Notes: generated by a model not told the origin, from the sequence alone. 64,000 nucleotides of DNA from Tribonema minus (GCA_017506865.1 JAFCMP010000423.1:857125-921124), one strand, 5' to 3'. Shown: positions 32,104 to 44,211, counted from the stretch's first letter. Numbers and translations are program-made.

Positions 32104-32574
32104 ATGACCGCCATTGTTTTCGCATGCACAATGCACACACTACACAAGTACAGCTTGTCACTGACGAAGCGCATGGGCTTCTTAGCTCGGGTCGTTGACA
32201 CGGCTTTGAGTGAGACATGGCTGCACGCATTTGACGGGTTCTGTGCATGGACACTTGAACGCATGCTGCACCTGCACGGCTGCGCTACCGCGGCAGTCAT
32301 GAAGTCACACCTGCTGGCCGCCTGCACTGCTGGTGACAATGAGGAAGCCAGCAGTGGCAGCGTGCTGGTATTGCCGCGCTTGGGCCCGCCAGAACTCACG
32401 GACATCGCAGTGCCACTGCGGACGTCACGGTTGCCGGAGCGACGAGGCGGTCTGGGCATGCCGCTTTTGGGGCTACTGGCACCAGCCGCATACACGGCCC
32501 AGGCATGCACAACACTGCGGCCTGCAATAATTCATGCCACTGTGGCAGCAGGGGCCTCTGAGGCTCGGCACTGA
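32104..32574 (+). pseudogene. RT C-terminal fragment of element B
   Basis: A 156-codon ORF whose end, RTSRLPERRGGLGMPLLGLLAPAAY, matches the thumb-distal segment of R2/NeSL-type reverse transcriptases; element A has PTRHGGLGI at the equivalent point. The frame is lost near 32555, where the reading continues in the next ORF. This is a remnant, without YxDD. Confidence 0.65.
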
Positions 32575-34090
32575 CGAGCACGGCGCAGTCACCTGGTTCG
32601 CGCAGCACTCATGCGCAATACGCGAGGACCAGGGCCTGCCACCAATCATCGAGGCCGTGCGACGCTCTACGCGAGCGCTGACAGCTGATGGCGGCGAAAA
32701 ATCACGCACAGCTGTGGCCGAGCAGCTCCCAGCATCGTTGCTACGGTGGGCAGCAGATACGACGGCCGCAGCGTCGACGCTCCCCACTGCGGTGCAAGCG
32801 ATCTACGCCGCAACTGCCGTCACGGAGACGGGGACCACTGAGCCAGCCCCACACACCCACGGCATTGTGCCTGGCGCCGAGGCGGCCGCTGCGGCGGCGA
32901 CCGTACCTGGCCCTCAAGCCGCTGCCGCGGCTGCCTCTTCCACGCCCGCTAAAACACAAACTAGCGCGGAAGAAAGCAGCTGCAGCGGCGGGCAGGAGGA
33001 CGACGACGACGACTGGGAGGCCTATGCTGACGAGATCTGCAGGAAGGTAGTGCCCCGCCGCCGGCGCGGTCACTTCACGCACGGACTACAAGCCGGCCTT
33101 TCAAATGTTCTTCGACGTCAATACGAGGACTGCCTGGTGGAGGACCTAGAGGCTGCCTCGGCTGGTGCCGTGGGCAAGCCGACGCAGGCTACACTTATTG
33201 GTGACTCGCGTGACACCAGCCGCCGCCGCCAACAGGCTAGCGCGCGGGTCCTGGCGCAGCTGCGCAGCCAGCGTGCGTCCGGGGCAATGGCGTGGATGAG
33301 CGTGCCACCCGCTGCCAATGACCGCCCGGGTGCGGCGCCCATGTCCAGTATGGCAGCAGCCACGATGATTTTGGTTGCGATCTTTATAGACGGGTGGGGC
33401 ATACAGGGCGAGGTGTGCCCATGGCGGTGCAGTGACGTGAGCCCCACCTCCACGCATGCGATCAGCTGCCCCAGCCAGCACATACGGGGGCACAACGCGA
33501 CACACACTGCCCAAAAGCGGTGCCTACAGCGCATCTTGAGACAGCACCATGTCTCTATTGTCCGCAATGAGGACGCTAGCGTCTTCAAGGTACCGGGGTA
33601 TCGGGCGGACACAGTCATTGACCCAGGGTGTCTGCACTTTAGCAGTGCATACCGTAACAAGGGAATAGTGCTAGACAAAAGTGTGCGCGCGCCCACAGCG
33701 AGCTCGTACCTGACAGGCAAAACAAATGCCTCGAACACGGACGGCTATGCTGCTGGGGTGGGGGAGGACGCGAAGGTCAAGCACCACACCGGCACCTTGA
33801 CGTCATCTTGGGCTTTTGTGCCATTCGTGCAGGAGTCGTACGGACGGCTGGGCAAGCAGACAAGCCTTTTTGTTAAGGAGTTGGCAATGCACTCAGCACT
33901 GTGCTCAGGGGGGGGGAAGGCAGATGTGTTACGCAAGGCCGGGTTAGCTAAGCGTCAGATCCACATTGAGCTGAGCATATTGCTGGCGCGGGAGTTGGCG
34001 GAGCGCGTCATGGCATACACACGTGGAGCGCGAATGCTGGGCTGTGTTGCGGCGCCGGTATCCAAACTCCTAGGGCACAGCGCAGCCTAG
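32534..34090 (+). pseudogene. CCHC + restriction-like endonuclease region of element B
   Basis: A 518-codon ORF. The first ~190 residues are Ala/Pro/acidic linker. Around residues 298-316 lies C-x3-C-x8-H-x3-C (CPWRC...H...C), then the endonuclease-like pattern R-x-D-T-V-I-D followed ~25 residues later by VLDKSV, and an FVPFVQESYGRLGKQ block. These parallel the same features in element A (CKLC...C, RRMD, LMVDVT, LAIGSFGSIGEQ). The endonuclease would nick the target for primed reverse transcription. The copy lacks RT, so it cannot move alone. It ends at TAG 34088-34090. Confidence 0.7.
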
Positions 34091-34173
34091 GCTGCTGCGT
34101 TGACGCAAGCTTTTCGATTGCATAGGCAACCCGGTCTCCCTTGGGTCTTTCTAAATACAAGTCCATACGTACA

Positions 34174-35364
34174 CCGGCACCGAGGTGAGCCAAGTCGTTC
34201 AACAAGTTGGTCGTGGTGATGTACTACAGATTGGATCTCACAGGGGCCAGCACAGGCATCAACGATGTCACGACTCACAAGAAGGAGCACAGGAGTCTGC
34301 GCAGCTCGCTATATCACAAGAAGTATTTGCTAGCGCAGGCACCAATCTTTGGTGTCTTAGCCCGGGCATGTATTACATGCCGTTTACTCTACGCTGATAC
34401 CTCAGTAGTTAAGCTGATCAAAAACTAGGGCGCTCATGTAGGGATGGGGTTATCCTGTGCGCTGAAAGCAGCACCGAGGTGCTGCTGAGCAGACAAACAA
34501 TTGCATCGTATTGTAAGTGGGAGTCCTTACGGCACTTAGTTGTAGACCTAAGGTTGTCACTTTCATACAGCTCAGCATCAGTACATGGCCTGACAACACG
34601 TGGTTGACGAGTGGAATCAGGTGAGGAGTCGTGTGCTTCGTAGACATCCTGCCCGCATCACACATTAGTCGTGTGCTTCGTAGACATCCTGCCCGCATCA
34701 CACATTAATGTATGATGTGTGCATTGCGGGCTGTTCGCTGTGGACCCTAGGCAGCAGCAGCGCCTTTGCTGTCCATGTCATCGTTCCGGAGGTCACTGTT
34801 CCATAACCTCCACCTCAGAGGGTTTTCAGCGGGGTTTGAAGCAATCGCTTGTGACAGATCTGACACTGGCCTCAACTTGAATTGATGATGTCTGGGGTAA
34901 ACATCAAAGTCACTGGTGCACATGCGTCAGGCATGGCCAGCCTTATTATGTCCTGCACCTCAATGTTTAATGTGGCGGGCACCTTCATCTGCCTGCTGCT
35001 GCCAAGGCGGAGGCGAATAGTATTACCTGGCCCTTCGCTGACAATTTCTGACTGCATTGCAGCTCCAGATCTACCTAAACTCAATGCGAACCCCCTTTTC
35101 AACCAACGCAAAACACATACTGTACCCCTATTTGCAGTATCAACATGAACGCACCGCTTATGTCTCTTGACAAGCATTCAAAGCCGGTGCACGCAGTGTG
35201 TGCATGTGGGCATTGAACTGTTCGTAACCCGTTTCAGTCTAGAGTGTACATGCAATCACCTCTGCACGCGCATGCTTGTTTAATGAATGCGTACGTCACC
35301 TCCATCATTTACTTAGAGAAGTATGCCATATGTAGCAGCATCAATCTTTCTAGGCACTTCATAC
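34174..35364. other. Unassigned region
   Basis: Apart from the 40-bp duplication I see nothing supported. A plus ORF at 34882-35148 has no recognisable domain. Confidence 0.3.
34628..34707. repeat. Perfect 40-bp tandem duplication
   Basis: 34628-34667 is repeated exactly at 34668-34707 (GTCGTGTGCTTCGTAGACAT...). Perfect identity suggests a recent event. Confidence 0.9.
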
Positions 35365-35470
35365 CCGTTTTGGATGTGGTATCTGCCTTGATTTTTTGAA
35401 GCTCTGGGTTTGCAAACTCTGAAGTCAGGGTTTGCACAGTCGAGGCAGCTGCTTCAACTGTCAAACGTGG
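35365..35470 (-). CDS. Candidate exon, unidentified
   Basis: The acceptor CCTTCACAG/CCACG and donor AAAACGG/GTATGA bound 106 bp on the minus strand. It encodes 35 residues including TVEAAASTVQTLTSEF and LQKIKADTTSKT. The composition is protein-like but no family is recognised. Confidence 0.4.
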
Positions 35471-35682
35471 CTGTGAAGGCAGGGCATGCGATGGTATGCA
35501 GTCAGAACATTCCGCATGTGCTGCACTACACAATAGAATGGCAGGCTGCCCCTTCCCTGACCTTTTTAATGCATCAGTTGCACGCTGCATTGTGATGAGT
35601 TAGTCAGCACCTGAGCATCGGGCGTCATCGTTGACAGGGCTACCATGCCTGCAGTGTGTAACTGCAAAACAATAGCAGTTGT

Positions 35683-35807
35683 CTACCATTCCTGGGCGCT
35701 CTTCAATGTCACATCTGCCTTCAGGAAGTTTGCAGGAGCTTTGTCTTGATTGGCCAGAAGCATTTTCACGCAGACGTCAGCTGCTATTGTGGCGTTGTCC
35801 TCTTCAA
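35683..35807 (-). CDS. Candidate terminal exon, unidentified
   Basis: The acceptor TTTGGCAG/TT opens a 125-bp frame ending in TAG. It encodes EEDNATIAADVCVKMLL...DVTLKSAQEW. It does not join in phase to exon 35470-35365, so the two may belong to different transcripts, or one may be false. Confidence 0.35.
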
Positions 35808-36165
35808 CTGCCAAATGTCTTATCATTTAGATGACCTGCTGTTAACAGCGAAAGGCAGCAGCTGCAGTGCGTGCAATAGCTGAACTTGCTGCGCGCAACC
35901 AGAGCTTAACAATTTATGTTCTCATCATCTCTGTGAGAGCATGTCACAGGGTGTGCTGTGTCGTATGGCTGCGACCACCTACTCCATCCGCTATGGCGCT
36001 TCCGTTTTTTTTGCTGCAGCTGCAGCTGTAGTGACCGCAGCCTAATCTGAATAGCAGCTCACAGCAGCTGCATGAGTCGCTAAAGTCGCGAGTTGCATGC
36101 TTCAGCGTTGTGATCATGCCATGGAGCTCACACACCCGTCTGCTGCCTTTATGTTACTGTAACAG

Positions 36166-36389
36166 CTTCGAGGCCTCCCCAAAAACTGTTCACCATCTTC
36201 TGGGACCGCCCAGATCGGAGTCCAATCACGTATGAAGCGTCATCGGAGGCTGAACTCCTATTTGTCCTGTCGCAAGGAGACATTGGTGCGCTGCAACGCC
36301 TTGACATAGACGACATGCCCTCGGGACCAGTTTTCGTCAGCTGGAGCCGCATTGTTCACAACGGAAGATACAAGGCAATCACCCGCTGA
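36166..36389 (+). CDS. Candidate terminal exon of an unidentified plus-strand gene
   Basis: The acceptor CTGTAACAG opens a 224-bp frame (phase 1 entry) to TGA at 36387. It encodes about 74 residues with KLFTIFWDRPDRSPITYEA, ELLFVLSQGDIGAL and FVSWSRIVHNGRYKAITR. It has no internal Met start, so ORF finders miss it. The sequence reads like a compact globular C-terminus. I cannot name the family, and no upstream exon was found. Confidence 0.5.
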
Positions 36390-38029
36390 AGCAGAGTAGG
36401 ACTAATCACTGCAATTTGGAGGATCACCTGCAAGAAAGTGAGCACTTCGCAGCTGGGAATGCGATACACTGGGCACTGGTGGGAGCGCGTTTGTTGCGGA
36501 GGGGGGGGGTAGGGGGGTAGGACTGTATACATCATGCACAGATTGTGCGAAGGGGCAGCCGCTGGCAATACTGCAGGCACATGAAGGAGGCGGCCATCAT
36601 ATACATATGTACATTCCACATGTCTGAGTGATTCTGGTACTGATGCATTCAAATTTGATTGGTGTTTGCCCTTGGAGCTTCACTTGGTATGCCTGCTACA
36701 GGTGGTGTTGAAGCTCAGAAACTGTCCACGCTGTTCTGAGCGCATGTGAGCCTCGACTGAGCTTACCATGCATGTGACCGTGATGTCCACGACATGCTTG
36801 GCATTGATATCGAGTATCTGCACCGCTGTTCTGCAACTTGCACTGGCTGGTATTTTCAACTTAAAGTTGGCCATGAACACCACGACATCAGTGACAATAC
36901 ACATGAGGCATGTTCATGTATACCCTTTGCCTGCCGAAGAGGTTGCAGCCAGTACATACCGCTAGTTTTTCATTGAAAAAACACGAGGATATAGCCATTG
37001 ACAAGGACGCCGACATCGCGAGCACACGAGGCAACTGTTGCAGCAACATGTACCGCAGCGACCACGACGTCAGCGTGACAGCTGAAAGAACACCATCATG
37101 ATCATCATGATCATGAACAAAACATTACGCGTGCGCACAGAGTCCAAGCTGCAAAAATTTGTGCCGCTGAGACACCACCTCATCATGGGGGCCAGAAGCT
37201 AGTCACGCGCACAACAGGGCGGGAGCACGCGATGCAGGCACACGGCGCGAGCACATGTGAGCCAGTAACACAGGGTTAGGGTTGGGGTTAGGATTAGGTT
37301 AGGATTAGGGTGAGGATCAGGGTGGGGGTTAGATCTGGGCGAAGATTGTTCAGGGCTGGCTGGCCTCTGTACATGCAGCGTCCACAAGTGTATATGTTCA
37401 ATCACACTGTGGCTACAGTTGTAAGTTGCTGCTGTTCATGCACTCAAAACAACCCGTAGCGGGGGCTGACCTGAGAGCTGCTGGTGCATGGCAAACCAAA
37501 CGCATAATGTGCACATATGCCTGCAACGAGTCAATACGGTGTCAGGCGGTACTGTAGCCCTACCCTTACCTATCCCTAACCCGAACACTCAGCCCATGAA
37601 TTCTTGTGCTGATGCAGTATGCTGCGCACGCAAAACAATTGCACACAATTGCATGCACCCTCTGTCACATCCTTGCTAGGTGCACATATTTGCTCAAGCC
37701 TCACACAACGCAACCGACGGAGCCATTCAAGACGATCGCTTCGAAGCAAGGTTGGTGAGGCCGCTCAAGACGCAAGCACTGGCAGGATCGTTATGCGTAC
37801 AGCAGTGTTGTGGAGCACAAGGCGATAAACTCAATATTATCGTATTTGGAATGTGGATCATGACATTTACAGTCTTCATCTGACTAAAACTCGGGCATTC
37901 GTCTGTAGCATCACTTGCTACTGCAATTTTCCATGGCCTGCTGCCCCTCGCTCCCTGTGCCAGTGGCGCTTGCCCAAGTCTCCGTCCTCTGCTTGAGACG
38001 CTCTGCCTGGATAGCTTGATTGATGCGAT
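36390..38029. other. Unassigned region with a TTAGGG-like patch
   Basis: Degenerate TTAGGG repeats lie at 37273-37331 and CCCTAA-like ones at 37560-37590. An ATCATGATC palindromic run is at 37093-37115. No gene is supported. Confidence 0.4.
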
Positions 38030-38915
38030 CCATGTCCTTTTACTTCAACTCCTGCTCAGCATACAGTTCCTGCTCTCTCACACTTCTCACAGACAGCTCG
38101 CGTGCCCTTGCTTTTCTGTCAGCTTGTACCTCCTGCTGCAGTTTTGCTACATCACTCTTCAAGTGCATGAGCGTCAAGTTTATACCATTTTCCATCTGCA
38201 AAACAGCAACGCCAATGTAAAAACCTGCAGCTCCAGCGCAGCACAAAAATACGTTGCGTGGCGTCAGTGTAGACTTAGCCCACTCCAGCAAGGTTGGTCT
38301 CCCCGAGGTCCTTGCCGAGCTGACGAGCCTGCGTGACGACATGCCAGGCAAAAAAGGCGTAGCAGAAGATGGTTGGCATCGAAGTGTCAAGCCAGCAAAC
38401 CGTTTGCCATGCGCCGCACAGGGAACTCGGTAACTGTGAGGCCAAGTGCCGGGGGTGCGGACTGTTGCCGAGACGCACAGAGTCATCGCAGCGACCTTGT
38501 GCAGAGTCATCAGGGCGACCAACAGACCCGACAAATTTAATTTGGTGACGCGGTGACGCTTTGTCGAGTCGCAGTCGCGCTTCGAAGGTCTTGTAGCTTC
38601 GAAGGTCTGTAGCGGCCGCAACTCACCCACGACGGCAGCAGCTGTGACCCAGCCTCAACAGGCGAGCGTGCGACCTCAACATTTCGCGATCCACTCTGTC
38701 AGCCAGGGTTCTCAGCGCCTGACCCCGCCCGCGGGCGTCGGTGCCGGATCGTTCTGTCAAAGCCCATCATTGATATCATCACGTCAAGCGAACTTCACCT
38801 TCAACCCCCAAAAACCTGGCACGTGTGACGACGACCTCAGTCAAGTTGAGGCAGAAACTATTGGCGTGAACATCATCTTCAAGTATAGTGCGTGAAGTCT
38901 CGGCTGCTGATTTGC
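38030..38915. repeat. Segmental duplication, copy 1
   Basis: It is homologous to 42010-42790 in the same orientation. Shared parts are the membrane/coiled-coil C-terminus, the block ACGACGGCAGCAGCTGT (38629 and 42419) with CCCAGCCTCAACAGGCG, TCACCTTCAACCCCC, and GCCTCGGCTGCTGA/GTCTCGGCTGCTGA at the far end. Divergence is substantial. Confidence 0.65.
38038..38330 (-). CDS. Small membrane + coiled-coil protein, C-terminal part (paralogue 1)
   Basis: On the minus strand, a hydrophobic segment NVFLCCAGAAGFYIGVAVLQM is followed by a heptad-like charged stretch (LKSDVAKLQQEVQADRKARAREL) and a stop after EQELK. The open frame reaches 38630, but the N-terminal part is poorly conserved and may be intronic. 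The same order (membrane segment, DVAxLxxEVQxDRK, REL) occurs at 42018-42386, so selection probably maintained it after duplication. Function is unknown; one membrane pass with a cytosolic coiled coil is inferred. Confidence 0.5.
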
Positions 38916-39529
38916 GTGCATAGACACTGGCGCTCACCGTGAAGAACGCAAAGAGTCATGGCAGGCCACAGTCACTGTGCCACTGAGTGCACGCTGAGCA
39001 CAGGGCAGTTTCTGGAGGCTACATATCATGGCCAAGATGTACATTCGCCAACTGCTTTCCACCTGATGTGGCCAGCGAAGGTTTTTATCCCGACGAACGA
39101 AGACATACTGCTCCGAAGTTTGCTCAATCAGGTTAGAGCGGGCAACTTGAACGTGAGCTTAGCGTGGTTGCGACAACAACATCACGACCACTTGTACGAT
39201 GCAGCGGGGAAAAGACCGACCTTAAACTGCTGCCATGACGGTGCATTTTTCCAGCCCTCTGCGGTTGGCATCCTTCACTACCAGAGCAACCATCATTCAA
39301 GTTCACAAGTCCGACTTGAAGTCGTCACGGTACGTACTACCACCAAAGCATTGATGAACGGTGCTGGTGCAGGATATTGCGCTGAAATTTGCGTTTCATT
39401 GGCAAAATCAGTATTTGAGGACAAGTCCAATTCTCGTAAGACTTGTGTGCAACGGTCAAGTTGCTTGTGGGCCACTGCGACATCAGCTTCAAGTTTCAAA
39501 CATGTGGATCCACGAGGCTTTCTGCGCAG

Positions 39530-40565
39530 GGAACTTGAAGCGGCGGGTGCAGGGTGCCATGGCAGTGGGCAGGGGCTCGATTCGATTTGCGGAGCAATTT
39601 TTGCGTCTTATGTCACCAAGGGCTGTATTCAGGTTGTTGTGTTACTGCACCGTGACATTCATGACGCACAGGGGCCAGTTCCTGCGCACCATTCCAACTA
39701 CACAAACCAGCGCCAGCCGCCAAGGAGTGCCCGTGGGATCAGGCACCATGACTATCTGCCAGTGGGTGGGCGCCGGGCGGGGGTGCTGAAGCAGGCGACC
39801 TTTCAAGCCATTGACAGTGACGCTGAGGCTGCAGCCGCTGCACAGGTGGAGCCGGCTGCACTGCAGCGGCAACCGCAGTAGCAGCCGCTGCTGCAACAGT
39901 GGCAGTAGCGGTCGGACGCTCAGCCGCTTTCAAATTGGCAGCGGCAGCTGACTAGAGTCGCTGGCAGCTGCAACAGCGACAGCAGTGACAGGCCGCACTG
40001 CCACCTTGACAGCGACGAGTGTTGCAGGACTGGCGGCAGCAGCTGCAGGTGGCGCAGCCGCTCCAACGCCGATCCAGCCGTTCTGGCGGCACCCGGTGCA
40101 CTGGCAGCTGCTGTACTGGCAGCTGCTGCCAGTGCACCTGGACCAGCGGCTGTGGCAGCAGTGGTATCAGCGGCAGAGGCAGCAGACACACACTTACTCA
40201 ACTGGCTGCGCTAGCAGCTGCTTTCGCTGTGGTGGCAGCAGCAGCGGCGGCATGTGGGCCAGGCGTGCCAGCAGCACTATAGTACACTTCTGTTGCGGGT
40301 GCAGGCAACACATCTGGCCGCGTTTGATGAAATGCCTTAGTACTTTGAAGTAGCTGGCCTGGCCTGTAATGCTCCATCAGAGTGGAGCAGCAGACAGCAC
40401 GCTGCAGCTTGTGCAGAAAACTGCCAGGCGGCAGTTTCAGTAGTCTGGTCCGACAGTACACTATGGTCACGATAGCTACTAAATTGCCACTGTGGCAATT
40501 GGATCATTTCAAGTCGGCAAGTGTCAGAGCGCAGGAGCGGAAGCTGCCGGAGGCGCTATGACGCT
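39530..40565 (+). mobile_element. Decayed copy of non-LTR element A
   Basis: The segment RFAEQFLRLMSPRAVFRLLCYC...LRTIPTTQT matches the RT-distal part of the 1784-aa protein. The following Ala/Cys-rich sequence matches its low-complexity middle. 40384-40440 matches its EEQTAGCKLCGKSPGG codons, and 40463-40560 matches the CYKLATLAIGS...RKLLEA region at DNA level. Frameshifts and deletions throughout make it non-functional. Confidence 0.75.
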
Positions 40566-42009
40566 GTGTACATGTGCACAAGCAGGATGTCGGTGCCCGG
40601 AGCCACCACTGGCAGCCCCGGGCCTACTCGGAGTACTCCAGCCTTAGCATAGCACTGGCGTGCGCACGCGACGCCTGGCACTCTCGCTTCACCAAAACCT
40701 AACATCACATAACAACTTGAAAGTGTAACAAGTTTAGGGGGCTTGGTGCTACCTGTGCAACAAGGTTGCACAAGGTGCACAGGACGTTGCAATTGCTTTA
40801 AAGGTAAGAAAAGCGCCTTGCATTTAATTCAGAGAGTTGCCAGTGGCCACGACCTTCTTGAACGCACCGTTTTGCCCGTGGGCTGGAGGGACGGGGAATA
40901 TTTAAGCGGCCACTCCAGTGCTTGCTGATCAGAGTTCAACACGCCTGCAACATGACGCACACACCATGCTGCAGCCTGAGGAACTCGCTCCATTGCGGGG
41001 GTTTTATAGTACCTGCTGCTGTCAGTGAGCGGGCTAGCTGGTGCCAGCGGCATCATGCACACATATCATCTAGCAGAACAGCACAGCAACCGGTGTGGCA
41101 CACCTGTTCATGGCTGGAGTTGCCTGATCGCGACTTTTCACAAACGTCAGATCAGGGACAGCCCAGTTTGATGTACCGTAGCACATGCATGCTCACGTGC
41201 TCACGTACCACAGCACTGCATGGCATGCTCATGCCACAGTGTGCTCTGATGCATGTCAGGCCCACAAGCACTAGGCCTCAATGAGGCATACGGTAGCGTC
41301 TGCTACTGATGCCCATGCTTGCAAACGCTGCAAGTCCCCATGCTTGCCCATGAATCCCCAGGTAGTACTCTGTTAACAGCTGCTGCAATTAATAAGCGGT
41401 CTTCCACGCTACTGGAAACGGGCACACATACTGTGTAGTATACTGACGTCAAGCCTTAGGGAGCAGCAACGCAAAGCAACCTGCATTGTCAGTGCATTCA
41501 GAAGGGTGGTTGCATATGAGGAAGATGCACAAAATGGTTGCACATGGTTGTGTGTAATTTAAATCTGCAGCCATCTCCGCCCTGACCAGCTCTGCTGAAC
41601 ACAAAACCCCCCCAAGCTCCTACTACCGTTACTGTAACTGTAACAGAACAAGGGGAGAAACTTCGTGTGTGTAATGAGGCTCCACAACCCCCCTGCAGGC
41701 TCAGCATATGCAAAGTGCGTTGAAATGATATTTCTTAGGTACATTGCATGCGCTTGACACCTTTGGTTGCGACTGGCAAAGGGCGATGTCAACAAATCCA
41801 AACTGCATCCAAGTTCGAAAATTGCCGCTGCGGTTCGCCTGCTGTCGCATTATCGTCTGTGCGCCTCAAGTCTCCCTGCTTGAGCACACTTTCTTGCCTT
41901 GATGCTTGCTGCATGTAATGTGATGCCCTCTCTTCAGCACTCGTTTGGCTCGGAGCTCCTTCTCTCATAGTCGCCTCGAATTTCAGCTCGCGCTCCCGCT
42001 TTCTCATAG
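40566..42009. other. Unassigned region
   Basis: Only short unrelated ORFs. No repeats or genes are recognised. Confidence 0.35.
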
Positions 42010-42790
42010 TCGCCTCATTTCAGCTCACGCTCCCGCTTTTTCCTGTCGTCCTGGACTTCTTTCAGCAGCTGTGCTACATCGCCCCTCAGGCCTGAGACCG
42101 ATGTGCTGGAGGAAACCATGCGGCACCACCACTTGTAGCCAACGCATGACCACACCACGACCCCGAGCAGTGGCGCAACAGCCTTGGCCCGTTGCAGCAG
42201 CGGTCCGGACCCCGCTGCTGAGCTGGCGACCCTGTGCAAGCATGTGCGAGCGCAAGCGTCAAAGCTTGATGTCTTTGCCAAGCACGTGCGCCGCAAGCGA
42301 AAGAAAATGCGGTAGAACTTGCGAATGAGTGCGTTGCGAAGACTCACGGTGTCGCCGACGATTATCGCGCGGAGTGATAGATTCAAGTTGGTCGCATTTC
42401 ACGCCACCGAGCTCACCTACGACGGCAGCAGCTGTTGCCCAGCCTCAACAGGCGTGCATGCGGCCTGAACATATTTAGAATACGAGTCTTCTTCGTTGCC
42501 AACTGGTGTTTACGAGCGCCTGCCGCAATCGCGTTCTCCCTCTTGATTGCGCTGTCACGCCACCTCCTGGTGCGTCGTGGTGCCGGACCGTTCGGCAATG
42601 CCGCCACATCAATAAGTCATCACGTCATGTCAAAAGAATCAACGTCACCTTCAACCCCCCGCGCTCAATTGACGGCAGCAGTTCCAAGGCACGCTGCATG
42701 TGATTGCCGTCAGGCAGGTTGAGGCAGGATCCGTGATAGTTCAACGTGAGGTTCACCTTCAAATAGTCTGCCTAAAGCCTCGGCTGCTGA
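42010..42790. repeat. Segmental duplication, copy 2
   Basis: This is the partner of 38030-38915. It contains paralogue 2 of the small membrane gene and the conserved upstream block at 42412-42454. Confidence 0.65.
42018..42386 (-). CDS. Small membrane + coiled-coil protein (paralogue 2)
   Basis: A 123-codon minus ORF with hydrophobic VAPLLGVVVWSCVGYKWWC, then GDVAQLLKEVQDDRKKRERELK and stop. Its basic N-terminus (RKFYRIFFRLRRTC) is not shared with paralogue 1. Just past the stop, the minus strand repeats the RERELK-coding sequence (GAGCGYGAGCTGAAAT, near 41982 and 42020), a small local duplication over the stop. No family is recognised. Confidence 0.5.
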
Positions 42791-43139
42791 GATGGCTCTG
42801 CTGAGATGGCTTCACTGGAGCACAAGACCGCAACAACCCCAGGCAGGATCCATAGCATGCCATCACGATATGCTCAGGCTGAGCACAGGGCATTTCCTGA
42901 GGGCATTGTCAGAAATGGCCGTGTGAGTACATGCGCTCATCCCCTTAGCTGACATGGGTAATGACGCTTGTTAGCCCACACACTGTTTAAGGTTTGCCCC
43001 CGGGCTTAAGGTTCGTTAACGTACGTCAATTTTGAGGTGATAATTGGACGATGGCTTGCACAATGCAGTCAAAGGGCCATTAATCCTCCTTCAGGACACA
43101 TAAACTTTGATTGAATACCGTCCAGCTGACACCTAATGG

Positions 43140-43480
43140 CATCTCCCTCCCCACTTCATGTTCGTCCACCTCACTACCCCCTTTGGACTCCGCTACAGAT
43201 ACTTGCGTGTCATCACCTGCAATTGCTTCTGCAGAGTGCGCCATGGGAAACGCTGCCGACAGAGCATAGTGTGTATGCGCGCATTGTGGCCAGTGCTTTG
43301 GTGGTGCTTCTGGAGCCAAGAGCTCTGCTTCAGAACAGTGTGGATGGCGTACTCATAATTGCAACCAAAATTGTACATCATGATGTTGCAACGGCACGCA
43401 GCGCGTCCGGCATATTTGCAGCAATTCTGATCACACTAGCCAGGACTGAGGTCTGTTTTGGCCCCATGATGTGACTTCTT
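43140..43480 (-). mobile_element. Fragment of the element A C-terminus
   Basis: DNA similarity to 46690-46985: CAGAGTGCGCCATGGGAAACGC versus CAGAGTACGCCATGTGGAGCGC, and GCAGCAATTCTGATCACACTAGCCAGGA versus TAGCAATTCTGATCATAATGACCAGAA. It is heavily decayed. Confidence 0.6.
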
Positions 43481-44098
43481 GGCAGCATTGAAGTTTGAAG
43501 TAGTAAATTCTGGCATGTCCTGGAGGGCAGAAACCTCACTCAGGCGTAAGAAAAGTCCAGATCAGCCGCTTGACGCTACATGTACGCTGGAGAGATTGCT
43601 GTAGGTTGCATGCACCTGTTGCACCTCAGCTGCACCATGGTGACACTCTCTACGTGAGCAATTCAAAGCGCGTAGCCTATGCACTTTGCCACTGAACGTC
43701 CATGTTACAGAGCGCGTCATTGGCTAGAAGCTTTCTTGGCACCTGCTTTTGTGTCGTGTCACCCCAGCAGTGCCTGTTAACGCCACCTTTGGTTATCAAG
43801 TACTAAGCAGTTGGGGATCCCACTCGGAGTTGTTGGAGCCGGTTTTAAACGCCAACATTGCATGTAGGGGGGCTGTCACCCGAAAGCTCCTGCGCAGAAC
43901 AACAGACATGTTACTCATGGCCTTAACACTTAGAAAGGCGCTGTCTTACAACATGGGGGCTGTGGTGCAGCTTATGTACAGCAAGAGATGCGACAATCAG
44001 TCTGAGAGCAGCCGAGGTAAGCTCACCTTGGTGACTCTGCGCAATATAGCTGCGATCTCACGCCAACCAGCCTTTCTTTTCAAGGACCTAGCTCTAAG
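43481..44098. other. Unassigned region
   Basis: A plus ORF (43749-44267) runs through the hairpin element and has no recognisable domain. No gene is supported. Confidence 0.3.
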
Positions 44099-44211
44099 TG
44101 TGCGCCCAGGTGGTCAATGCAACGCATTTCGACCTAACTTAAAGGTCAGTGCAGCGCATTTCGACCTGTACGACAGGTCCAAATGCGTTGCATTGACCAC
44201 CTGGGCGCACA
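44099..44211. mobile_element. Long hairpin / inverted-repeat element, TGTGCGCCCAGG family, copy 2
   Basis: Arms 44100-44135 and 44175-44210 pair at 35 of 36 positions, with a 39-nt loop that contains a further copy of the arm end (GCGCATTTCGACCT). The termini TGTGCGCCCAGG...CCTGGGCGCACA are identical to those at 26821-26947. Transcribed, it would form a strong stem. Confidence 0.75.

Larger units (their letters stand above)
32100..34173 (+). mobile_element. 5'-truncated RLE-type non-LTR retrotransposon (element B)
   Basis: It contains the end of a reverse transcriptase (LPERRGGLGMPLLG) and a C-terminal CCHC finger plus restriction-like endonuclease region. Its 3' end (34077-34173, ...AAATACAAGTCCATACGTACA) is shared with 24726-24822. 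The catalytic RT core is missing, so the copy is dead. Confidence 0.8.
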
